Virus record (IMG/VR): IMGVR_UViG_3300042392_001320
Location: 1 to 56,952 of that record
Reading direction: 5' to 3' (one strand)
DNA length: 56,952 bases
Source of the DNA: a virus
The notes below the pieces were generated by a model. The model made no database searches and had not been told where the DNA came from. It saw nothing but the letters and a program-made list of their open reading frames with translations. Below are positions 7,824-15,962 of this stretch, piece after piece; the stretch's first letter is position 1; each line of letters opens with the position of its first letter. The position numbers and the translations under genes were made by a program.

Positions 7824-8139
7824 CCTATACCCTGTATTTTTGCGAGCCATGGGTGTAGCCCTTTCAAATCTACCAGATGAAGATAAAGAGTTTTACATTT
7901 ATTCTGCAGGGCCTTCACAAATAAATTCTATGTGTTCAGAATTTTCTAATATTTCTGAAAGAGGTCTCAGGGCACGTGGAATTAAGATAAAGATGATAAA
8001 GGTACCGCCAAGTTGGATAAAAGAAAACATACATAGCGTTAATTATTTTGCGTTCTTTAGTAAGCCTAAAGAGCCCGTATCAACAATAGTGTCATATGCA
8101 GAAAGCAAAGATGCTAAAGTTGGAATTTACCGCTATTAA
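7789..8139 (+). CDS. Hypothetical alpha/beta protein, possibly SLOG-like
   Basis: 116 aa. Begins with a hydrophobic strand, IVAIQGT, followed by a helix (YPVFLRAMGVALS) and a second strand ending FYIYSAGP. This resembles the nucleotide-binding start of SLOG/YspA-type Rossmann proteins, but the similarity is weak and no catalytic residue can be named. Confidence 0.6.
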   Translation: MIVAIQGTKAFDLYPVFLRAMGVALSNLPDEDKEFYIYSAGPSQINSMCSEFSNISERGLRARGIKIKMIKVPPSWIKENIHSVNYFAFFSKPKEPVSTIVSYAESKDAKVGIYRY

Positions 8140-8158
8140 ACAAAAGAGAGAAAAGATC

Positions 8159-8380
8159 ATGGTCATCAAAACAATTGAAGAAATGGAAAAGTTTGTTTCA
8201 TCAAACAAAAATTTTTCTTGGGACGGTTGGACTGTTTTAAAAACATATAAGTCTGATAAGGCTAGAACATCTTCTAGTGGCGTCTGCATTAGCGGAGACT
8301 GGTTTATCCAGGAAAGGTTCGCTCCTGGTATTGATGGCTGGGTTATTCCAGAAAGTATAGTTCCCAATGGGAAGGCATGA
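8159..8380 (+). CDS. Small hypothetical protein
   Basis: 73 aa from ATG at 8159. It contains SWDGWTVLKTYKSD and CISGDWFIQERF, a compact Trp-rich beta pattern. No family recognised. Its last 14 bases overlap the WhiB gene, suggesting co-expression. Confidence 0.65.
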   Translation: MVIKTIEEMEKFVSSNKNFSWDGWTVLKTYKSDKARTSSSGVCISGDWFIQERFAPGIDGWVIPESIVPNGKA

Positions 8381-8654
8381 GTGGAAAGATGAAGGCTCGT
8401 GCAAGGGCTACGACACAAATCTATTCTTTGATAAATATGAAGAAGATATTGCCCTTCGTCCTGCGATTGACAAACTTTGTGCTGGTTGTCCAGTATCAAG
8501 GCAGTGCTTTGCTGTCGGAGTTTCTCAAAAAGAATGGGGAGTCTGGGGAGGAATATTTCTTGAAAATGGAAAAATATCTAGAGAATTTGCCAAGCATAGA
8601 AGCAAAGAACAATGGGCCGAAACTTGGAAGAGCTTAACGATGGAGGATAACTAA
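8367..8654 (+). CDS. whiB: WhiB-like iron-sulphur transcription factor
   Basis: 95 aa. The four cluster-binding Cys are C12, C38, C41 and C47, and the family turn G58-V-W-G-G62 is intact; a basic tail follows. WhiB proteins bind a [4Fe-4S] cluster and the main sigma factor, changing promoter choice. Phage WhiB proteins are known from mycobacteriophages. It is the best candidate in the window for a regulator of the unusual minus-strand promoters at 28.7-38 kb; that link is speculation. Confidence 0.93.
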   Translation: MGRHEWKDEGSCKGYDTNLFFDKYEEDIALRPAIDKLCAGCPVSRQCFAVGVSQKEWGVWGGIFLENGKISREFAKHRSKEQWAETWKSLTMEDN

Positions 8655-8878
8655 TGGAGCTGTGGTCATGGATACTTGCTGCTATTGGTGTATCTGGAAT
8701 TTATTTTGTTGGCAGAAAAACTATTTGGGGCTGGCTTGTCCTATTATTTAATGAGGCTATTTGGATTGCCTATGCATTGGTTACCGAACAGTATGGCTTT
8801 ATTGTTTCTGCCGTCGCTTATGCAGCGGTATACATCAGATCTTATCTACACTGGAAAGAGGATTCACATGTACACTGA
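8654..8878 (+). CDS. Small membrane protein, two to three TM helices
   Basis: 74 aa, hydrophobic nearly throughout, ending in a charged tail (HWKEDSHVH). The pattern loosely recalls PnuC-like phage membrane proteins, but this is too short to assign. Overlaps both neighbours by one and eleven bases. Confidence 0.7.
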   Translation: MELWSWILAAIGVSGIYFVGRKTIWGWLVLLFNEAIWIAYALVTEQYGFIVSAVAYAAVYIRSYLHWKEDSHVH

Positions 8879-9107
8879 TGCGATGAAAAGGGCATTTCAT
8901 TCTTTGGCTCACTATGCACCAAAAGGATTTTACCTACAAGTAATTGATAATGAACACTTCATTAGCGTTAAAGCACAAGAAAAAATGTTTATGCTTTTAA
9001 CTGGAGAAGGAAAGAAGCAAGCTGTAGAGTATATGATCAGAGTTAAAAAGGCACTAGAAGACAACGGTGCAATCGTTTTACTTGTTAGAGAGGGTGGAGA
9101 AGAATGA
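8868..9107 (+). CDS. Small hypothetical protein
   Basis: 79 aa from ATG at 8868 with AAAGAGG upstream. Mixed alpha/beta with a long amphipathic helix (AVEYMIRVKKALEDNG). The next gene overlaps its stop by ATGA. Confidence 0.7.
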   Translation: MYTDAMKRAFHSLAHYAPKGFYLQVIDNEHFISVKAQEKMFMLLTGEGKKQAVEYMIRVKKALEDNGAIVLLVREGGEE

Positions 9108-9535
9108 TTCTAGATTTTATTGCTTTTCTATTTTTAGTGGTAGTAATCGTTGCTTTAATTATTATTGCAATAAATCTAAAAATAAAGAATAGAAGGCTGG
9201 CTGTTGAACTTCTTCAGTCAACCATAGATCACAACATAGCATTAACAATGTTTGCAGAAGAACTTAAAGAAAAACAAAATGTTTCAGTGGAAAAAACTGA
9301 TGGGTTCTTAAAGTTTATTTCTGAGTCAAGGGATCTTGCCTTTCAATATATAGAAAAGGTACAGGAGTCTGTTGCTAAATTTAAGACTAAGATGGACCCA
9401 GAAATAAAATATATGCTTTCCTATGGAGCAGCCGCTGGAGATAATCTTTACCTAAAATCATTTAGGAAAATTGAAAAAGCGTATGCAGAGCTACTTCATG
9501 AAGCTCTGCCACCAGAAGAAAATAAAAAGAATTAA
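9104..9535 (+). CDS. Membrane-anchored coiled-coil protein
   Basis: 143 aa. One N-terminal TM helix (~5-27) followed by long charged helices. Similar one-TM coiled-coil proteins are common in large actinophages near lysis genes, without a known role. Confidence 0.7.
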   Translation: MILDFIAFLFLVVVIVALIIIAINLKIKNRRLAVELLQSTIDHNIALTMFAEELKEKQNVSVEKTDGFLKFISESRDLAFQYIEKVQESVAKFKTKMDPEIKYMLSYGAAAGDNLYLKSFRKIEKAYAELLHEALPPEENKKN

Positions 9536-9579
9536 GGTTTCTATACAAAAGTATGGGAAAAGTAAAAACAAGGAGAAAA

Positions 9580-9879
9580 ATGAATACAAAAGAAATCAAG
9601 GCAATCGCAGACTCGTATCTACGTAACCTGCTAGGTGTAGCCCTAGCACTGATTACCACAACAATGGCAAACTCTGGATTGGCTTCGCCTCTAGACTTTG
9701 GCACTGGAGAATGGCTAACTGTAGCCAATGGTTTGTGGGCAGCAGCTGTACCAACAATTCTACGCTATGTAAACAAGCAAGATCCAGCTTTTGGACTAAT
9801 TGCTGAAGTAGCTACCAAAGAGGTCTCAAAGAAGCTCTCAGAGGCTGCTAAGAAGAAGACAGCAACAAAGAAGAAGTAA
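9580..9879 (+). CDS. Holin-like protein
   Basis: 99 aa from ATG 9580 (AAGGAGA upstream). LRNLLGVALALITTT and LWAAAVPTILRYVN give two amphipathic/hydrophobic segments, followed by KQDPAFG and a Lys-rich tail; this arrangement is shared by proteins called holins in many actinophages. A strong terminator follows at once. Confidence 0.7.
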   Translation: MNTKEIKAIADSYLRNLLGVALALITTTMANSGLASPLDFGTGEWLTVANGLWAAAVPTILRYVNKQDPAFGLIAEVATKEVSKKLSEAAKKKTATKKK

Positions 9880-9894
9880 TTAAACAAAACAAGG

Positions 9895-9925
9895 AACAGG
9901 TCATCTTTTTGGTGGCCTGTTTTTT
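9895..9925 (+). terminator. Strong Rho-independent terminator
   Basis: An 11-bp stem (9895-9905 / 9911-9921, some wobbles) with a T-only loop and a run of T after it. It closes the 7-10 kb plus-strand operon. Confidence 0.9.
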
Positions 9926-9946
9926 GTATGATAGAATTGGTTAAGT

Positions 9947-10657
9947 ATGTCTAATTTAAAGGTTGCAATAGTAATGCTGACTTGGCAAAGACTAGAAAGG
10001 TTGCCAGAGTCTTTAGAAATGCTGTCTAAGCAAACTAACAATAATTTTTCTTTATATATCTCTAATTCAAACCTTGAGGAGATTTCCAGGGTAGAGGAGT
10101 TGGTAACTCCATTTAAACAAAACCTAAGTATTAATCTTACACATGATAGCAATGAGCTATATTCCTTTAGACGGCTCTTCATAGGGAAAGATCTAGCAGA
10201 AAAAGGCTTTGAGGTAATCTTGTTTTTAGATGATGACGTAATAATCCCAGAAAACTATGTGGATCAATTGCTAAACCATTTTGAACCAAACTCCTACAAA
10301 TCAGCTTACGCTTGGAAATTTTTAGAGAATGGTAAAAACTATTACAGAAATCGTGTCAGAATAGATAATGCCAACTCGAAAGTTCATTATTGCGGTACAG
10401 CAGTATCTATAATAGATGCCAAAATATTTTTAGAAAATGGACTATTTGCTGTTGATTCAGAAGTACATAAAATAGAAGACCTCTGGATGTCTTACTATGC
10501 AGACCATGTTCTTGGATGGAAGCTAGAGTATATTCACATAAACAATCTGTCTATTGGTGGCAATGATAGCGTTGCCCTGAGTAAATTAGTAAAAAGAGAC
10601 AGAACCAATAAAGCTGTTCTTTTAAGAAAACTAGTTGGTACTGGCTGGAAGATTTAA
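9947..10657 (+). CDS. Family-2-like glycosyltransferase
   Basis: 236 aa. GT-A start (VAIVMLTWQRLERLPESLEML) and the FLDDDVI metal/nucleotide-sugar motif near residue 98. TGATAGAAT lies nine bases before the start, so the mRNA is almost leaderless. Its 3' end overlaps the convergent minus-strand cassette by 27 bases. It probably glycosylates virion proteins or builds a surface glycan. Confidence 0.9.
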   Translation: MSNLKVAIVMLTWQRLERLPESLEMLSKQTNNNFSLYISNSNLEEISRVEELVTPFKQNLSINLTHDSNELYSFRRLFIGKDLAEKGFEVILFLDDDVIIPENYVDQLLNHFEPNSYKSAYAWKFLENGKNYYRNRVRIDNANSKVHYCGTAVSIIDAKIFLENGLFAVDSEVHKIEDLWMSYYADHVLGWKLEYIHINNLSIGGNDSVALSKLVKRDRTNKAVLLRKLVGTGWKI

Positions 10658-11677
10658 AAGAATATCTAAGTATTTTTGCTTTAAAGATTCGCTAGAAAAC
10701 TTTGAATATCCAACATCAAAAGCTGCCTTTTTTGCTTCTGTTTGATCATTAGACATATAATGATCTATCTTGGCTGCAAGCAAAACTGGATCGGCAGAAT
10801 AGACATCTAGCATAGTCCTTGTCATTAGCTCACCTACCTTGTGAGACGCTACAAGCCAATCTGAGGGCAGAACTTGGTTGTTTGGTGATATATCAGTCAT
10901 AAAGACTGGCAGGCCGCTCAGGAGCGCCTCATTCATTGGCAGGCATAGTCCAGCATATCTTCTTGGCAAGATCATTGCGTCGTATCCAGAATATAAGTCC
11001 TTCTGGTCTTTAACGTTATCAGAAATAATCTTAATTCTATCGTCATTTATGTTGTATTCAAGCTTATCTTGGCATCTAATCTCTAGGGTAAAGTCTTCTT
11101 TTGAATATTTCATCATTTCAATTACTGTATCTGTACCGTTTCTATCCATCACAGCAACTTTTCCAGCAATATGCAAAAGCTTCCTTGTTGATCTTGAATT
11201 TATTTTCCTGACATCTTCGAATGTTCTATGGTCGGTTGGTGGTGGTAGGTGAATTACACTACAAGATTGACCAAATTTTCTTACAACGTCATCCAGATTC
11301 CACTTACTTGGAGATAACAAGATGTCTGGTAGTGCCAGCCTAGGGCTTTGCAAATTATCTAAAAACTCATAGTTATATTGTAATATAGTCTTAACACCAC
11401 TTTGCTTAGCTAACTTTGGAAAATTTTTATTATAGAAAATTTCACAACTAATGACTACGTCTAGATTTTTTAAGAACTCTAGGGCCACTGAGTCACCAAT
11501 AAAACCTAGATTAGTCTGGACATTGTAGTTGCTATACCAGTCTGGATTTTGTGTATTTTGATTAAAAGAGCTAGAGTCTATTAGCAATATTTTGCTAGGA
11601 TTTAGCATGTATGCTAATTCTCTAGTCTGATTCCCCAAGCCAGAATTATCTGATCTAGCAATAAGTCCTATTCTCAT
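10631..11677 (-). CDS. GT-B glycosyltransferase (family 4/1-like)
   Basis: 348 aa from ATG 11677, which overlaps the preceding gene's stop by ATGA. It begins MRIGLIARSDNSGLGNQ and carries a nucleotide-sugar binding segment near the C-terminus (LPRRYAGLCLPMNEALLSG), where the family has its Glu. Last gene of the minus-strand glycan cassette. Confidence 0.88.
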   Translation of the reverse strand: MRIGLIARSDNSGLGNQTRELAYMLNPSKILLIDSSSFNQNTQNPDWYSNYNVQTNLGFIGDSVALEFLKNLDVVISCEIFYNKNFPKLAKQSGVKTILQYNYEFLDNLQSPRLALPDILLSPSKWNLDDVVRKFGQSCSVIHLPPPTDHRTFEDVRKINSRSTRKLLHIAGKVAVMDRNGTDTVIEMMKYSKEDFTLEIRCQDKLEYNINDDRIKIISDNVKDQKDLYSGYDAMILPRRYAGLCLPMNEALLSGLPVFMTDISPNNQVLPSDWLVASHKVGELMTRTMLDVYSADPVLLAAKIDHYMSNDQTEAKKAAFDVGYSKFSSESLKQKYLDILLNLPASTN

Positions 11678-12339
11678 AGATCCATTTCTTTGTATAGCTG
11701 CTTCAATCCTTTTAGTGTTCCAATGTCCATATACTTGCCACCAGGCCTTACCGCTCTGATGTCGGCACTGTTGGATAACCATTCTTTTAGTTGTTTTCCA
11801 GGGTGGTCTAGCGTTGTGTCTAAGTGTTTAATCATGTTTTTACTAAACATCATGGTTCCCCACATGTCTAGGTAATCACAATTTTCTACCTTATCTTCAG
11901 ACTGGATTACTTTATTGCCAGACAATAATACCTGCCCAACACGACCCTTTAACTCATCTGTGCATTCCCAAACGCCCAAGACTAAGTCGGCATCTGTCTC
12001 TTTCATCATTTCTTTATAAATGTTTACTGGTGTATTTATTATGTAGGTATCTGGCATACCAACAAGTATAGTATCGTTATAGTCACCAACCATAAATTTA
12101 ATTGCATCAGACATTGTGGTAGGTTCACGAACAATTAGCTTAATGTTCATGTCCATATTTTGTACAATAGGAACCCACTCAGGCCTAGTTGATACACGAA
12201 CTTCATCGCATACTTCTAGCATTTGTTCTACATGCCACTGAAGCAAAGATCTTTCATCCGAAATAGGCAAACAAAATTTTGGTATACCACCAATTCGAGA
12301 TGCTTTTCCAGATGCTGGTAAGACTCCTATTGTATGCAT
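11674..12339 (-). CDS. Sugar nucleotidyltransferase
   Basis: 221 aa. GVLPASGKASRIGGIPK is the LxAxGxGTR...K signature of RmlA-type NTP transferases; GMPDTY supplies the metal-binding Asp and YMDIGT closes the domain. It would activate a sugar-1-phosphate as NDP-sugar for the neighbouring transferases. Stop and start overlap with both neighbours. Confidence 0.9.
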   Translation of the reverse strand: MHTIGVLPASGKASRIGGIPKFCLPISDERSLLQWHVEQMLEVCDEVRVSTRPEWVPIVQNMDMNIKLIVREPTTMSDAIKFMVGDYNDTILVGMPDTYIINTPVNIYKEMMKETDADLVLGVWECTDELKGRVGQVLLSGNKVIQSEDKVENCDYLDMWGTMMFSKNMIKHLDTTLDHPGKQLKEWLSNSADIRAVRPGGKYMDIGTLKGLKQLYKEMDL

Positions 12340-13127
12340 TAGCTTAAACCATAATTTTTCTTTAGAGTAGCTATATCATTGACTGGCCAGTAGTCTAAAG
12401 ATTTAGTAGGATCATTAAATGGATACTTATATTCTCCCCAGCCTTCTCTTGTTCTATCCCCACCCCATTTAGACTTAAAGTAATCATGAACACCGTCAAT
12501 ATTTATCTTTAGACCATCTATTGTTGCACCACCATCTACCTGACATGTAACATCAACCTCTGCCGTTGCAGCACTAATTCTCATAACATAACTTATTGGG
12601 GTATTAGAGTGTATAAACTGACTACGCCAGGATACTACAAGGTCTGATTCAGTATCTGGCATAGACTGTTCTTCAAGCAGTCTGCACCTATGATCCCAGT
12701 CACAATCATCAAAGTTATATGGATAAAAGTTTTCATCAAAATATCCAATTGCACTAACCAGCTTCTTGTTTATTCCACAAAGATGCCATCCGTGTTGTGT
12801 TCTAAACATTACACCATTAAATCCTTTAAGCATTTCAATAATGTGTGAAAAGGGCTGATTAAACAACATTGAAGAGGAGACAACAAAAGTCCAATCATGG
12901 TTCTTTTTTAATGCGATGTTCCATGCTCTTGCTAGCCCAATATTTTCCGACTGATACTCTACCTGGAACCCGTATTGTTTTTCAAATACTTCGCATTCTC
13001 TATTGCCACTATTATCTATAAGCAAAACATTTTTATCTTTTATGGACTCCATGCATTTGTAAATTCTCTCTGTTACTTTATAGATGGGAATACAAATTAA
13101 ATAATCAATTTTGGTATCTGTTTCCAT
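12339..13127 (-). CDS. GT2-like glycosyltransferase
   Basis: 262 aa. N-terminal GT-A pattern (DYLICIPIYKVTERIYKCMESI, then NVLLIDNSGN and ENIGLARAWNIAL). A FDDCDWDHR segment near residue 140 follows the strand where the acceptor site lies. Overlaps the FkbM gene by 23 bases. Confidence 0.85.
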   Translation of the reverse strand: METDTKIDYLICIPIYKVTERIYKCMESIKDKNVLLIDNSGNRECEVFEKQYGFQVEYQSENIGLARAWNIALKKNHDWTFVVSSSMLFNQPFSHIIEMLKGFNGVMFRTQHGWHLCGINKKLVSAIGYFDENFYPYNFDDCDWDHRCRLLEEQSMPDTESDLVVSWRSQFIHSNTPISYVMRISAATAEVDVTCQVDGGATIDGLKINIDGVHDYFKSKWGGDRTREGWGEYKYPFNDPTKSLDYWPVNDIATLKKNYGLS

Positions 13128-13803
13128 AAATATACCCCCCTCTTTCGGGGCTTCCTAAAATTTCTAAGCCAAACTGCTTAGCTAATTTCTCAACCATGAT
13201 TCCAAATTTGCCGTCAAAAGACTTATCAAACTCAAGCACTAAATAATTAATTTTTGCAAGTATTTTTTCGGGGGCATTAATTATAAGATCAAACTCTGCA
13301 CCCTCAATGTCAATCTTCATAACTTCAACACGCTTAATGTTATTCTCTTTAAACAGCTTTTCCAATGTGATTGCCTGGATCTTTGTTTGCTCAACACCTT
13401 CGATTTCAAAAATGCTGCTATTTCCACCACGATTAGTTATTAAAACTTCTTTATTCTCGTGCCAAATTGCTTTATTAATAACGGTAACATTCTCTACTGG
13501 ATTGTCTTCTATGTTTTTCTGCAAAAGAATTAGGTTATGTGGCTCAGGCTCAATAGCAAAGACCCTGATCTTTCTTTTTCTATCTTTATTAAAGTTGTCA
13601 ACAAAAAGACTTACGGAGCCAACGTTGGCACCAATATCAACAAAAACAGCATTTTTATTTTTAGCAAAGTGCCATTGATGAATTCTATAAACGTTTTCAT
13701 TCCAAGTTTCTTCAATAACCTTCCAGTCCAGGTCGTGATCATCGCTTGGATCATGCTCTTCATCTCGCAAATTAAAGACATAGCCGTTAGTTTCTAAAAT
13801 CAT
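13105..13803 (-). CDS. FkbM-family methyltransferase
   Basis: 232 aa from ATG 13803 (ATGA overlap with the upstream gene). VFVDIGANVGSVSLFV is the SAM-binding motif I, AIEPEP is motif II, and KIDIEGAEFD is the FkbM signature. It probably O-methylates a sugar made by this cassette. Confidence 0.92.
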   Translation of the reverse strand: MILETNGYVFNLRDEEHDPSDDHDLDWKVIEETWNENVYRIHQWHFAKNKNAVFVDIGANVGSVSLFVDNFNKDRKRKIRVFAIEPEPHNLILLQKNIEDNPVENVTVINKAIWHENKEVLITNRGGNSSIFEIEGVEQTKIQAITLEKLFKENNIKRVEVMKIDIEGAEFDLIINAPEKILAKINYLVLEFDKSFDGKFGIMVEKLAKQFGLEILGSPERGGYIYGNRYQN

Positions 13804-14741
13804 AGGTTTAATTCCTTTAAGATATGCTGCCATCTATTTTTATAGGTGTAGTTGTTTTTGACCATGTCGTGACCAGACCTTCTAATTTCTTCACGTTCTT
13901 CTTCGTGCTCTAAATAGTATTCAATTAATTGGTTTAGTTGATCTAAATTATTATACTCATAAAATACTACATGCTTCTTATCTTCAAATTCTTTTTCAAG
14001 ACCTGGGATATAGGGGTGAATCAAGAAGCCACCACGACCAAGGGTTTCGTAGATCCTGTCGGACCAATAGTCTGGGTAGTCAAAGTTTGGACATAGAGTA
14101 TCTCCAACTACAATCTTAGTAGAAGCATACAAGTTGTTTAGCTCTTGTCCTCTTACAACCCCAAGCCCTTCTTTTCCATATAAATTAAACCTTGCTCCAT
14201 ATGTCTGACTTAAAAAATTAATAAGCTTTGGTCTATAAGGCCACTCTGCATGATAAGTTTTACTTCCAACAAAAATAATTTCTTCTTTTGGAATAGCTGG
14301 TGTGTAAACACACTCTTTATCATATACCCCAGCTGGTAAGTAGTGACCTTTTACGGATGTTCGTGTATTAAACCAATCAGCCATTTTGTTATCTACGGTA
14401 AAAAAGTGATCTATAAATTGATACACTGGCTTACGCAACAAATCTCTTTGTCTGTTTAGCCCAAGCCAAAGGTCTAAGTGGTAGGTCATGCTCGGAACGT
14501 TATGTTTTTTTAACTCAATCAGCATGTCTTGCATCGTAAGTCTTCCTGGGGTATCCCAGCCATGAGTATGGACCCAAACAAAAAGATCGCTGTTTATTGC
14601 ATTGTTAAAAATATCTTCAGCGGTTGCTTCGCTTTCTTGCATCCTAACAACCTGATGTCCCATAGACTCTAAAGTTTTTGTGTGATGTGTTTCGGTACTA
14701 TAGTCTACTCTAAAATTTCCTAAGAATGTTATTTTTGCCAT
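13800..14741 (-). CDS. CgeB-like glycosyltransferase
   Basis: 313 aa from ATG 14741. WVHTHGW and MTYHLDLWLGLNRQ early on, FVGSKTYHAEW in the middle, and SDRIYETLGRGGFLIHPYIPGL near the end are typical of the Glyco_trans_1_2 (CgeB-like) GT-B proteins. First gene of the four-overlap cassette after the membrane protein. Confidence 0.88.
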   Translation of the reverse strand: MAKITFLGNFRVDYSTETHHTKTLESMGHQVVRMQESEATAEDIFNNAINSDLFVWVHTHGWDTPGRLTMQDMLIELKKHNVPSMTYHLDLWLGLNRQRDLLRKPVYQFIDHFFTVDNKMADWFNTRTSVKGHYLPAGVYDKECVYTPAIPKEEIIFVGSKTYHAEWPYRPKLINFLSQTYGARFNLYGKEGLGVVRGQELNNLYASTKIVVGDTLCPNFDYPDYWSDRIYETLGRGGFLIHPYIPGLEKEFEDKKHVVFYEYNNLDQLNQLIEYYLEHEEEREEIRRSGHDMVKNNYTYKNRWQHILKELNL

Positions 14742-14754
14742 ACTATTTCCTATA

Positions 14755-15345
14755 TTAGATGCGAATAGCCTTAGCAAAAACAACTCTAGATGCCATTTTA
14801 GATGCTGCAATAATTGCGATAGGAGCAGCAATGCTCAGAACTGTTCCTGCCCACATGCGTGGCTCCAAGTATTCCCATGCCCAAAAGTCGAGGGTATGGA
14901 AAGCATTTGCCAAAACAGCAATGCCACCAAACATTAGCATTCCAACAACAGCACCAAGCGTTTTTTCTGGCTTGCCGTCTTCATTCATTCTAGAAGCAAG
15001 AACTAGGTATGCAACCAAGAACAATAGGTACATAAGCTCAATAAAGAAAAAGAATAGTCCAGCCATCCAGCTCTGAGAAAGGCCAACAAATTCTGCAACA
15101 GCTGTAATACCATTAAAAGAGACAATAGCAGAAGAAATAAAGGCAATCCCAATTCCTATAAGCCATGTCCAAAGAATTATCTTTTGATCAATCTGAATTT
15201 TTGGAGCACGTTTTGATTCCTGTAGCTCATAGCGCTGTCTTTTGGTATCTTCTACACGTCTCACAGTAGCCTCTTGACTGTTTGGATTGTTGACTTTATC
15301 GGCAAGAACTTGTTGCCTTCTTCTAAATGACATAGGATTACTCAT
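14755..15345 (-). CDS. Membrane protein, four TM helices
   Basis: 196 aa. A basic, Gln/Arg-rich cytoplasmic segment (~1-52) is followed by four hydrophobic segments (~57-78, 91-115, 131-150, 163-185). No family is recognised with confidence. On the minus strand TATAAT lies nine bases before its start, so it probably opens the glycan operon. Confidence 0.8.
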   Translation of the reverse strand: MSNPMSFRRRQQVLADKVNNPNSQEATVRRVEDTKRQRYELQESKRAPKIQIDQKIILWTWLIGIGIAFISSAIVSFNGITAVAEFVGLSQSWMAGLFFFFIELMYLLFLVAYLVLASRMNEDGKPEKTLGAVVGMLMFGGIAVLANAFHTLDFWAWEYLEPRMWAGTVLSIAAPIAIIAASKMASRVVFAKAIRI

Positions 15346-15399
15346 AATGTATTAATTATACCACTAAAGTGTATTAAGGGCAAGGGTTGTTTTGTATGC

Positions 15400-15453
15400 T
15401 ATAATATTTATGCCTGCCCAATTGGGGGGCATTAACTCGCTTAACATAAGGAG
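15400..15453 (+). promoter_or_regulatory. Promoter, hairpin leader and SD of the Hsp20 gene
   Basis: TGCTATAAT at 15397-15405 is followed by an imperfect hairpin (ATGCCTGCCC at 15410-15419 with GGGGGGCAT at 15424-15432) and AAGGAG at 15448-15453. The leader could respond to temperature or a ligand; only the structure is visible. Confidence 0.55.
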
Positions 15454-15462
15454 ATGATATAA

Positions 15463-15852
15463 ATGGTTATTACAACACCATTCGGAGGACTTGGTCTAGA
15501 TATTGACAAGTTCTTTAGCACAACACCAGCAGCAAACACCTATCCACCATACAACGTTGTCAGGATTGACGATGATAAGATCGTGATGGAGTTTGCGGTA
15601 GCTGGATTCAAAAAGGACGAGATCAGTATTACTACTGAAAAAAATGTCCTATCTATAAAAGCAGAAAGACCAGACGCTGACGATAAGAAATACCTACACA
15701 AAGGTATTGCTGCTCGTAGGTTTGCTCGCTCATTCTCACTGCCAGAATACTATGAAGTTGATTCGGCTGGATTTGAGGACGGTATTCTGTATGTTCATTT
15801 GGTAAGAGACATCCCAGAAGAAAAGAAACCAAAATCAATTAAGATTGGTTAA
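15463..15852 (+). CDS. hsp20: Hsp20 / alpha-crystallin small heat-shock protein
   Basis: 129 aa. The crystallin domain spans ~25-125: YPPYNVVRIDDDKIVMEFAVAG, then KNVLSIKAER, YLHKGIAARRFARSFSLPE, GILYVHLVR and the C-terminal KSIKI (IxI-like) tail that joins oligomers. It holds unfolded proteins and is often carried by large phages. Confidence 0.95.
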   Translation: MVITTPFGGLGLDIDKFFSTTPAANTYPPYNVVRIDDDKIVMEFAVAGFKKDEISITTEKNVLSIKAERPDADDKKYLHKGIAARRFARSFSLPEYYEVDSAGFEDGILYVHLVRDIPEEKKPKSIKIG

Positions 15853-15950
15853 AAACGATGATATCCTTTAGGTAGCTTGATTTTCCTAGGACCGCTACCT
15901 TGGGATACAACCTGGGCATGTTGGCAAAAGGCCTACCATAATACCTGTGG
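15853..15950 (+). other. Intergenic hairpin region
   Basis: AGGTAGC ... GCTACCT form a 7-bp stem with a 17-base loop, without a T-run; it may end the Hsp20 mRNA. The promoter TATAAT of the next gene starts at 15951. Confidence 0.45.
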
Positions 15951-15962
15951 TATAATAACTAT

